From: Prauserella marina
GTDB taxonomy: Bacteria > Actinomycetota > Actinomycetes > Mycobacteriales > Pseudonocardiaceae
NCBI RefSeq assembly: GCF_002240355.1
Contig: NZ_CP016353.1
Coordinates: forward strand, 248,001 to 312,000
Reading direction: 5' to 3'
Length of the DNA stretch: 64,000 nt
The first letter of the stretch is position 1, and each line of letters opens with the position of its first letter. The notes below the pieces were generated by a model, which saw nothing but the letters and a program-made list of their open reading frames with translations, had not been told where the DNA came from and did not search any database. The position numbers and the translations under genes are program-made. This document shows positions 59,601 to 64,000 of the stretch, piece by piece.

Positions 59601-59884
59601 TGAGTGAGAGCGAGGTGCTTGTCGACCTCGGTGTCACTTACCGGGACATCGGCGACCTGACCACCGCGTACAGCCTCTTCGATCAGGGGCTTCGGCTGGC
59701 GATCAAGCACGGCGAGCGCTACCAGGAGGCGAGGGGACTCAACGAGCTGGCCGAGTTGCACCGGTGCGCCGCGCGAGCCGAGCTGGCACAGGATCACTGG
59801 CGCAGGGCACGCGACCTCTTCGACGAGCTCGGGACGCCGGAAGCCAGGGAGATCCGCGAGTTCACCAGGTCCATCGCCAACTGA
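56621..59884 (+). CDS. XRE-SARP (BTAD)-NB-ARC-TPR transcriptional regulator, AfsR-like
   Basis: The 1,087-residue protein begins at GTG 56621; GTG 56633 is a possible shorter start. Residues 11-70 are an XRE helix-turn-helix (LTQREVADLARLSVAAL). Residues 87-185 are the OmpR-type winged helix of SARPs (LRVEVLGPLRVFVDG, TVDSLQSRVSRLRRRL). Residues 190-335 are the BTAD helices. An NB-ARC ATPase follows, with P-loop GMGGVGKT at 385-392 and Walker B VLVLLDN at 466-472. A winged helix and about seven TPR-like repeats (from residue 760) end the protein. This is the AfsR layout with an additional N-terminal XRE domain. Such regulators activate specialised metabolism or development after an ATP/ligand-dependent switch. 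The target is unknown. No biosynthetic genes are next to it in this window. Confidence 0.9.
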   Translation: MVVVVAGSRGRLGELIRGFRRRAGLTQREVADLARLSVAALRDVEQGRVVRPRASTLRSLGDVLGLSRVELEQLMHESGGEAQDSGLRVEVLGPLRVFVDGTVIDPGSETQRVLLALLSLSPNTPVARDVLVESVWREQPGFGTVDSLQSRVSRLRRRLQGTGADGDGVLTAARGGYQLTVAESQHDLLVYRGLLGRARRAKENGELTEACGLYAEALGLWRGEPLEGLGAVQPHPVVVGLGHEYRAVVVEYAAVACDVGRYPDVLPLLQRVGEAEPLHEAVHAALMIALAGSGQQAAALNVFDTLRRRLSSELGADPGPELSGAYQRVLRQEVSQPERASVSAHRQLPPDIADFSGREAELNELHEMLPSADGGTAVTIGLIEGMGGVGKTKLAVRFAHQLLAEGRYADQQLYVDLRGHADQPPADPSAVLASFLRLLGVASDQIPPSLDERASLYRDRLYGKNVLVLLDNADGEDQVLPLLPASPTNFVLITSRRALALDGARSLPLDVFTQCEARELLVRVVNPARVAAEPAAVDQVVELCGGLPLAVALAGRRLQSRPAWGFAELAARLEETGDRLGELAAGSRKLHAVFDLSYAALSADERRMFRLCGLYPGDDFSVPAAAALAELPPLSVRRLLDRLVDEHLIGMVTGQAYRLHDLLVAYARDVAEKEETEQSRRAALGRLLDFYLHTAAEAARRLQPNRIEMELAGTAPAHAPALPTRQDAKQWLDAERANLIAAVTVAAEQGWPVHAWQLTRSLREYLHLYGFSHDQDWVRTHEAALAAAVAAKDARGEALTRMDLAAAYMNHGRNEDARQHLSSALEFHRSVEDHDLETSTLGSLGRLCHRLGEFGEALRYLRQAAALCAGRDSYSEGVVCSQVGLVLTALGEATDALANYQRGLVLARLSGNTAGEAAVLADIGDCYRRLGRHAEALDHVQQALKVATDNGLLPKVAYAKYRLGNVYRELGRVDEAMATMTEALRIARSAGGSVSESEVLVDLGVTYRDIGDLTTAYSLFDQGLRLAIKHGERYQEARGLNELAELHRCAARAELAQDHWRRARDLFDELGTPEAREIREFTRSIAN

Positions 59885-59942
59885 GACACAACGCTCTCCG
59901 GTCCGACCTCGTGGGGAGCGGAGGGCGCCATCCAGCCCAATC

Positions 59943-59994
59943 TTGTTGAACAATCCGACAGCCCGTTGACGGATTGTTCAACAATCCATAGACT
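59943..59994 (+). promoter_or_regulatory. Promoter with two TTGTT(G/C)AACAA operators
   Basis: Operator 1 is TTGTTGAACAA at 59943-59953 and operator 2 is TTGTTCAACAA at 59974-59984, centres 31 bases apart. Operator 2 lies inside a 17-base perfect palindrome (59971-59987), and the two form 15-base inverted arms (59943-59957, 59970-59984). TTGACG (59966-59971) and TAGACT (59989-59994), spaced by 17, form a good sigma-70-type promoter, with operator 2 in the spacer. The palindromes look like GntR/FadR-type sites (inference). Repression by steric block is likely. Confidence 0.65.
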
Positions 59995-60031
59995 GGCGTG
60001 GACTTTCTGGTCCTCCTGAAGGGATCCGCCA

Positions 60032-60295
60032 GTGACTCTGACAGCGTTGCCACCGCAGCTCACCTACCGTGATCGCGAGTTCCTGAAAGCCGTTGCCGCT
60101 GGGCGAGTTCAGTTGACGTGCAATGCCGAGCCGGACGTCTATGTGGACGGTCTTGCTTGGTGCGACCCGTTCGGAGCGCGTGCTCTGATCGGCATGGGTC
60201 TCATCGAGCGTGCCCCCGTCGGACGTCACGGTGAGCGCATCACCGCGCTGCTGACCGTCGAAGGCGGCAGGCGGCTCAAGTCCAGCTTCCGGTAA
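60032..60295 (+). CDS. Small protein, winged-helix-like, unknown function
   Basis: The 87-residue protein starts at GTG 60032, with GAAGGGA at 60018-60024 seven bases upstream. It has YRDREFLKAVAAGRVQLT, a middle ARALIGMGLIERAP helix and AGERITALLTVEGGRRL-type strands (GERITALLTVEG), which suggest a small winged helix. No family was recognised. It has a strong operator-controlled promoter and converges on the immA gene, overlapping it by 20 bases. Linked function with the xre-immA pair is possible but not shown. Confidence 0.65.
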   Translation: MTLTALPPQLTYRDREFLKAVAAGRVQLTCNAEPDVYVDGLAWCDPFGARALIGMGLIERAPVGRHGERITALLTVEGGRRLKSSFR

Positions 60296-60926
60296 CCCGG
60301 CTCGAAACCCTTTTGTTCAGCCAAGTCCCGCGTTGACCGCGAGTCTCGGCTGTGTTTCCGGTGTTGTTCCGCCATCGCCGCGCGATACGCCGGGCGGCCG
60401 AGGTGTTCATTCGCCAACGGGCCATGCTCTCGCTGACCCGGAAATACCTGGCGACGGAGTAGTCGGTCCAGCCGCGGAAAGCTGCCGTACGGGCCGCGTC
60501 CCTCGGCACGAGCAGTTCGCCGGACAGCTCGGCCGCCTCGCTTTCGGCTTCCGATGCCGAGGACCTGCATCCCTGGTTTTCGGTGAGCAGGAAACCGAAA
60601 TCGTGCTCAAGCAGTACGTGCGCCATCTCGTGCGCGATGGTCGACCGGCGTCTGACCATGTCGTGCGTGTGGTTTTCGATGATGACGCTTCCGGTTCCCA
60701 CCGAGAGCAGCGCGGCCGAGAACGAGTCGGCGGCGGGGCCGGTGAAGTGTTCGACCGCGGCGGAAGGAAGATCCGGCGCGCTGAGGTCGTGAATGTCTAT
60801 TCCGTACAGTTCGGCAAGCGCGTAGGGATCGAGCGGCGCGAACACCGCGACGCCGAGTTCGGCGCGGACGTCGAGCGCGATCCGTCGTGCTGCTTCCTTG
60901 AAACCACGCCGTAGGGCCACTTTCAC
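60276..60926 (-). CDS. ImmA/IrrE family metallo-endopeptidase
   Basis: The protein has 216 residues from GTG 60926, which overlaps the stop of the upstream xre gene as GTGA. The zinc motif HEMAH is at residues 99-103 (TIAHEMAHVLLEHD), followed by ESEAAELSGELLVP with the third-ligand glutamate. This is the COG2856 signature; family members cleave a partner repressor or act in stress signalling. The XRE partner just upstream is the likely target. A C-terminal Arg-rich tail (ARRIARRWRNN) may bind nucleic acid or the partner. The longer upstream frame belongs to the antisense of xre. Confidence 0.85.
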   Translation of the reverse strand: MKVALRRGFKEAARRIALDVRAELGVAVFAPLDPYALAELYGIDIHDLSAPDLPSAAVEHFTGPAADSFSAALLSVGTGSVIIENHTHDMVRRRSTIAHEMAHVLLEHDFGFLLTENQGCRSSASEAESEAAELSGELLVPRDAARTAAFRGWTDYSVARYFRVSESMARWRMNTSAARRIARRWRNNTGNTAETRGQRGTWLNKRVSSRVTGSWT

Positions 60927-61303
60927 CGCTCCTGACGGTCTACTTTGATTCTTCGCATCGTCGCGGCGAAGATTTCCAGCAGGTACTCCTTGTCCGCGGC
61001 GGGCAAGTCCTCCCTTGCCCTGAGTAGTAGTGCGAGTTGTGTCTCCAGCGCGGGTTCCTCTCGTTCGCTCGCGCCTTCCGCGCTCGCCGGTGGCCACACC
61101 ATGAAGTTTTCCGCGGGAGTGCCAAGCCATTGCACCAGCGCGATGAATCCGTCGAGATCAGGGCGGTGTCCGTTGCCCATCCTGCTGAGCAGTGAGGGGC
61201 TCACGCCCGATTCGTCCGCGAGTTGACGCCAGGAAAGGCCGCGCGACTTCCGCTGTGCGTCGAGCGCGTCGTAGAGCCGACGCGCGTCCATCCGGCCTTC
61301 CAT
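60923..61303 (-). CDS. XRE-family transcriptional regulator
   Basis: This 126-residue protein starts at ATG 61303. An ATG at 61291 is a possible alternative start. Residues about 12-60 are the helix-turn-helix (LSWRQLADESGVSPSLLSRM). The second half has a Glu/Leu-rich helix (LALLLRAREDLPAADKEYLLE). The stop overlaps the immA start by four bases (GTGA), so translation is coupled. It is probably an autorepressor inactivated by ImmA. Confidence 0.85.
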   Translation of the reverse strand: MEGRMDARRLYDALDAQRKSRGLSWRQLADESGVSPSLLSRMGNGHRPDLDGFIALVQWLGTPAENFMVWPPASAEGASEREEPALETQLALLLRAREDLPAADKEYLLEIFAATMRRIKVDRQER

Positions 61304-61434
61304 GGCTCCGCCCTCCGTGAGTCCTGCATTTCACTATCACAGGGGTGTGTCAACTCTGCCATTTGTCTCAGTGTCGATACAGTGTGCCACTATTGCAATG
61401 CTTCCGTTCAAGTGAAGCTCACCAAGGAGTCGAC
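61304..61434. promoter_or_regulatory. Divergent region between xre and the DUF2188-like gene
   Basis: The 131-base gap separates divergent starts. A TTGACA is on the - strand at 61353-61348 with no convincing -10 at normal distance. CACTAT occurs twice (61332-61337, 61388-61393). They are candidate XRE half-sites, weakly supported. Confidence 0.35.
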
Positions 61435-61659
61435 ATGCGACGCTCGTGCTTTTCCGTCCAGTTCGTTTTCTCCCCGGACTCGTTGACCTGGCTGGTCAAA
61501 CGGGACGACGAGGTCCTTTCCCGCCACTGCCGCAAACGCGAAGCCGTCAGCGAGGCGGCGAGGGTGGCCAGAGCGGACATTCCCAGTGTGCTCGTGATCA
61601 GCAGGATGGACGGCACTCTTGAGGGTGAACGAAGATACGGATTCCGCCGGAAGCCGTAG
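61435..61659 (+). CDS. Small DUF2188-like protein
   Basis: The 74-residue protein starts at ATG 61435 with AAGGAG at 61424-61429, five bases upstream. LTWLVKRDDEVLSRH, KREAVSEAARVARA and VISRMDGTLEGERRYG follow the DUF2188 pattern: a strand pair, an EAV helix and a closing dG...RtYG strand. Function is unknown in the family. It is divergent from xre, and a hairpin follows it. Confidence 0.6.
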   Translation: MRRSCFSVQFVFSPDSLTWLVKRDDEVLSRHCRKREAVSEAARVARADIPSVLVISRMDGTLEGERRYGFRRKP

Positions 61660-61688
61660 CGGTGGCGCCGCGAGCGACGACACACAGA

Positions 61689-61714
61689 CCACGGGGCCGA
61701 GCAAGGCCCCGTGG
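61689..61714 (+). terminator. 10-bp hairpin after the DUF2188-like gene
   Basis: CCACGGGGCC (61689-61698) and its complement (61705-61714) flank a 6-base loop. It lies 29 bases after the stop codon and just upstream of the next ribosome-binding site. Confidence 0.6.
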
Positions 61715-61740
61715 TTGCCGCTCAAGGTAGGGAGCCGACC

Positions 61741-62409
61741 GTGCCAACCGACGCCGAACTGGTCGCCGCTGTACTCACGGCCGAACAAGCCGAACAAAGC
61801 GGGTCCGCCGGACGCGCGGCGCGAGGCGGCCATGCCGGACCCCGCACCGGACCGGTCATCGGCGCGGATGCGGCGCTCGCCGAGATCTACGACCGCTACG
61901 CCGACCGGTTGCACGATCTGTTCTTGTCCGCGCTCGGTGACACGGACGCGGCGGCGGACGGAGTGCGGGACACCTTCGTGCTCGCGGTGAGGCGGATGAG
62001 CGGAATGCCGGACCCCTCCGCGCTCTGGCCGCTGCTGCGCTCGACGGCAGGGGACGTCGTCGCCGTCGCGGGAGAGAAAACCGTCGAGGGCCGGTCGGCG
62101 ATGGCTGAGGCGGGAGCACCGGCCTTGCTGCGTGCCGACGTTCTGGCCCGCGCGGCATTGCGCAGGCCACCCGCCGACAAGGGCAAGCGTATGTCGCTCG
62201 CGGTCGCGGGAGCTGCCGCGTTGCTTGTCGCGGGCGGAGTCGTGATCTGGTCGGCGAGAACGGACCCGCCCGCGATACCGGCGTCGACGAGGGCCCCTTC
62301 GCCTGCCACCACGACGGTCTCCGAGTGGGTTCGCGACGGCTCCGGCACGGGGGCACCCACTCGGCTCACTGTCACCGGATGTGGCGCGGCGCTCACGAGC
62401 GACTGCTGA
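61741..62409 (+). CDS. Sigma-region-2-like protein with one membrane anchor
   Basis: The 222-residue protein starts at GTG 61741, with GTAGGGAG upstream at about six bases. Residues 44-105 resemble ECF sigma region 2 (LAEIYDRYADRLHDL, DAAADGVRDTFVLAV, LWPLLRSTAGDVV). Region 4 is absent. Instead there is a hydrophobic segment at residues 151-170 (MSLAVAGAAALLVAGGVVIW) and a Pro/Thr-rich outer tail ending in Cys. A membrane-tied pseudo-sigma or anti-sigma-like adaptor is possible; a true sigma factor is unlikely. It lies 23 bases before the lpqI-like gene and is probably in one unit with it. Confidence 0.7.
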   Translation: MPTDAELVAAVLTAEQAEQSGSAGRAARGGHAGPRTGPVIGADAALAEIYDRYADRLHDLFLSALGDTDAAADGVRDTFVLAVRRMSGMPDPSALWPLLRSTAGDVVAVAGEKTVEGRSAMAEAGAPALLRADVLARAALRRPPADKGKRMSLAVAGAAALLVAGGVVIWSARTDPPAIPASTRAPSPATTTVSEWVRDGSGTGAPTRLTVTGCGAALTSDC

Positions 62410-62432
62410 ACACCACGTACCGTGGAAAAACG

Positions 62433-63587
62433 ATGAAGCGTTTGTTGATGGCCGCCGCGATGGTCGGCCTCGTCGCCACGGGCTGTTCCTCGACGGGTTC
62501 CGGCGAGGATCCCCCTCCGCAAGAGCCGCCGGAGCAGTCGGGAAGCGTCGGCTCCTCCGCTGCCCCCGAGGAGAGCACCCAGCCACCGCGAGGCCCTGAC
62601 TGCACGTCGACGGTGGACGGGATGAGTCCGCGCGAACGGGTCGCCCAGCTCGTCGTCGTCGGCGTCGACGCCTCCGATCCGGCGGGCGCGGTCAGCCTCG
62701 TCGGCAACGAGCAGGTCGGCGGCATTTTCATCGGCGGCAACGCGACCGCGTTGCTCAGCGACAACGTGCTGGCGGGTGTGCACGACGCCGCTCGTGTCCC
62801 GGTCTCGGTCGCCATCGACGACGAGGGCGGCAGGGTCCAGCGCATCGACGAACTCGACGGCGACCTGCCCAGTGCGAGGGACATGGCCGCGACCATGACA
62901 CCGGACGAGGTCCGCGATGTCGCCGAAGAGCGAGGAAAGGCGATGGCCGCACGCGGAGTGACCGTCGACTACGCACCCGACGTCGACCTCACCGACGAAC
63001 CGGCAGGCATGGCCATCGGCGATCGCTCGTTCAGTGCCGACCCCGACGTGGCGAGGGAGTACGCGCAAGCGTTCGCGGAAGGGCTCGCCGCTGCCGGGAT
63101 CGAGCCGGTGCTCAAGCATTTCCCCGGTCACGGCAACGCGAGCGGCGACTCGCACACCGGTGCCGTCACGACCCCGAACCTTCCCCAGTTGCGGGAGCAC
63201 GACCTCAAGCCGTACGAGAACATCGAGGAGTACGGCGACGTCGGCGTCATGGTGGGCCACCTGACCGTGCCCGATCTGACGGGTGACGAGCCCGCGTCCA
63301 TCGCCGCGCCCGCCTACGAGCTGTTGCGCGACGACTACGGGTTCTCCGGTCCGGTCGTCACCGACGACCTCGGGGCCATGCGCGCGATCACCGATCGATA
63401 CTCGCTTCCCGACGCGGTGCTGAAGGCCCTGCAAGCAGGCGCCGACCAGGCGCTGTGGTCCTCGGGTGGGCAGGTCGGGCCGGTGCTCGACCGGCTGGAG
63501 AGCGCTGTCGCGACAGGGGAACTGTCGCAACAGCGGGTCTCGGAATCGCTGGATCGGGTGTTGCGGGCCAAGAACGCCTGCGGCTGA
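62433..63587 (+). CDS. lpqI: Lipoprotein beta-N-acetylhexosaminidase, GH3 (NagZ/LpqI-type)
   Basis: The 384-residue protein starts at ATG 62433, which gives a lipoprotein signal (MKRLLMAAAMVGLVATGC, Cys 18). A Pro/Glu/Ser-rich linker (residues 20-55) leads to the GH3 N-terminal barrel. VAIDDEGGRVQR lies at 127-137, LKHFPGHG at 227-234, and DSHTG at 239-243 carries the NagZ general acid Asp-His pair. VVTDDLGAM at 308-316 holds the nucleophile. Order and wording are close to Mycobacterium LpqI, which removes N-acetylglucosamine during cell-wall recycling; here it would be anchored to the membrane outside. The upstream frame is read-through without a signal. It converges with the SsgA-like gene, with an inverted repeat between. 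Confidence 0.88.
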   Translation: MKRLLMAAAMVGLVATGCSSTGSGEDPPPQEPPEQSGSVGSSAAPEESTQPPRGPDCTSTVDGMSPRERVAQLVVVGVDASDPAGAVSLVGNEQVGGIFIGGNATALLSDNVLAGVHDAARVPVSVAIDDEGGRVQRIDELDGDLPSARDMAATMTPDEVRDVAEERGKAMAARGVTVDYAPDVDLTDEPAGMAIGDRSFSADPDVAREYAQAFAEGLAAAGIEPVLKHFPGHGNASGDSHTGAVTTPNLPQLREHDLKPYENIEEYGDVGVMVGHLTVPDLTGDEPASIAAPAYELLRDDYGFSGPVVTDDLGAMRAITDRYSLPDAVLKALQAGADQALWSSGGQVGPVLDRLESAVATGELSQQRVSESLDRVLRAKNACG

Positions 63588-63594
63588 GCCCGCT

Positions 63595-63630
63595 CGCGGA
63601 CCTCAGGGCCTCGCCGTCGTGAGGTCCGCG
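63595..63630. terminator. 11-bp inverted repeat between convergent genes
   Basis: CGCGGACCTCA (63595-63605) and its complement (63620-63630) flank a 14-base loop. It starts eight bases after the lpqI-like stop and overlaps the end of the SsgA-like gene, so it can act for the + strand and possibly both. Confidence 0.6.
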
Positions 63631-64000
63631 ATCACCGCGTCGATGTCGAGGTGCGCGCTCTCAGTTCCCTGTGGAACGAAATCCATCGTCGCGTCGACGA
63701 ACAGTTCCACCTCCTTGCGTTTGATCTCGACCACGGCGTAGCCGTCGGGTGATTCGAGCTCGAACACGAGGACTTCCTCGTCGGGGGAAAGGTCCGGTCT
63801 GATCCGGATGTCGCCGATGCCCGTCGGCTCGTCCAGTCCCTCGATGAGCAGGTCCCTCGCGAACTCCCACTCGATCCACTCGCCCGCGTCGATGCGGAAG
63901 GCGATGGCAATCGTGAAGGGATCCGCTGTCGTGTACGACAGCCTCGACAGCACAGGTGTGCTGCAACCGTTGAGGTGTACGAACTGGCTCTGGTGTACGG
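63603..64000 (-). CDS. SsgA-family sporulation/cell-division protein, 5' partial
   Basis: The frame is open to the right edge; a GTG at 63953 would remove the first strand of the family (VHLNGCSTPVLSRLSY), so the true start is outside. The visible part shows the SALP signature: SRLSYTTADPFTIAIAF, WEFARDLLIEGLDEPTGIGDIRI, VFELESPDGYAVVEI and VPQGTES. SsgA-like proteins position FtsZ or autolysins during sporulation septation in morphologically complex actinobacteria. Which member this is cannot be told. Confidence 0.85.
   Translation of the reverse strand, partial: VHQSQFVHLNGCSTPVLSRLSYTTADPFTIAIAFRIDAGEWIEWEFARDLLIEGLDEPTGIGDIRIRPDLSPDEEVLVFELESPDGYAVVEIKRKEVELFVDATMDFVPQGTESAHLDIDAVIADLTTARP

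Noticed and set aside
60927-61130. Longer ImmA start
   Set aside because: The extension is another frame of the xre gene. The GTG overlapping the xre stop is a better coupled start.
61331-61353. - strand promoter for xre based on TTGACA
   Set aside because: The -35 is perfect, but no acceptable -10 lies 16-18 bases away, so I did not list it as a promoter.
1-64000. tRNA, rRNA, CRISPR, IS or phage attachment sites
   Set aside because: No cloverleaf, short regular repeat/spacer array, transposase or terminal inverted repeats were found. The repeats in the giant ORF are protein-level module duplications.

Overview
This is high-GC DNA with the gene content of a filamentous actinobacterium, most likely of the order Pseudonocardiales (Amycolatopsis, Prauserella or Saccharomonospora type). 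The evidence is an SsgA-family cell-division protein, an LpqI/NagZ-type lipoprotein, a SARP/AfsR-type regulator, SseB-family proteins, an XRE-ImmA pair and frequent GTG starts. No tRNA, rRNA, CRISPR array or insertion sequence was recognised.

Positions 3-51560 (80% of the window) are one uninterrupted + strand reading frame. It is still open at the left edge, so the protein has at least 17,185 residues, roughly 1.8-1.9 MDa. It is not a PKS or NRPS. It is a mosaic of modules that resemble the catalytic domains of polymorphic toxins: ADP-ribosyltransferase-like, HipA-like and aminoglycoside-phosphotransferase-like kinases, a recurrent HExxH metallopeptidase-like module, an amidohydrolase, an anthrax-EF/ExoY-like piece, an EreA/ChaN-like piece, calpain-like and papain-fold (Tox-PL-like) modules. 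Between them lie recurrent beta/alpha modules, coiled coils, two hydrophobic regions and Pro- or TQQI-rich linkers. Module sets recur as super-repeats of about 4.4-4.5 kb (9.0-17.9 kb), and the set at 35.4-39.8 kb recurs at the C-terminus (47.2-51.6 kb). Some copies keep catalytic motifs and others have lost them. I found no cysteine in the whole chain, and the cysteine-protease-like modules lack their nucleophile. I use these module labels: P (HExxH), K (APH-like kinase), H (helical), R (ART-like), Q (LPQWQGRG), G (beta/alpha), T (Tox-PL-like), C (calpain-like).

Downstream (51.6-56.3 kb), in the probable same transcription unit, is an SseB-family gene. It is followed by a flavin split-barrel protein, a convergent DoxX-like membrane protein, and a beta-helix/CbbX-type AAA+ ATPase gene transcribed divergently from a second SseB paralogue. 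SseB proteins and CbbX/EccA-type AAA+ ATPases are common near actinobacterial type VII secretion genes. A role of these neighbours in handling the giant protein is therefore a reasonable inference, but it is unproven here.

From 56.6 kb on comes an XRE-SARP-NB-ARC-TPR regulator. Next is a small winged-helix-like gene behind a strong promoter overlapped by two TTGTT(G/C)AACAA operators. Then come a translationally coupled xre-immA pair on the - strand, a DUF2188-like gene, a sigma-region-2-like protein anchored in the membrane, the lpqI/nagZ lipoprotein glycosidase, and an SsgA-like protein cut by the right edge. Several perfect inverted repeats separate these units.
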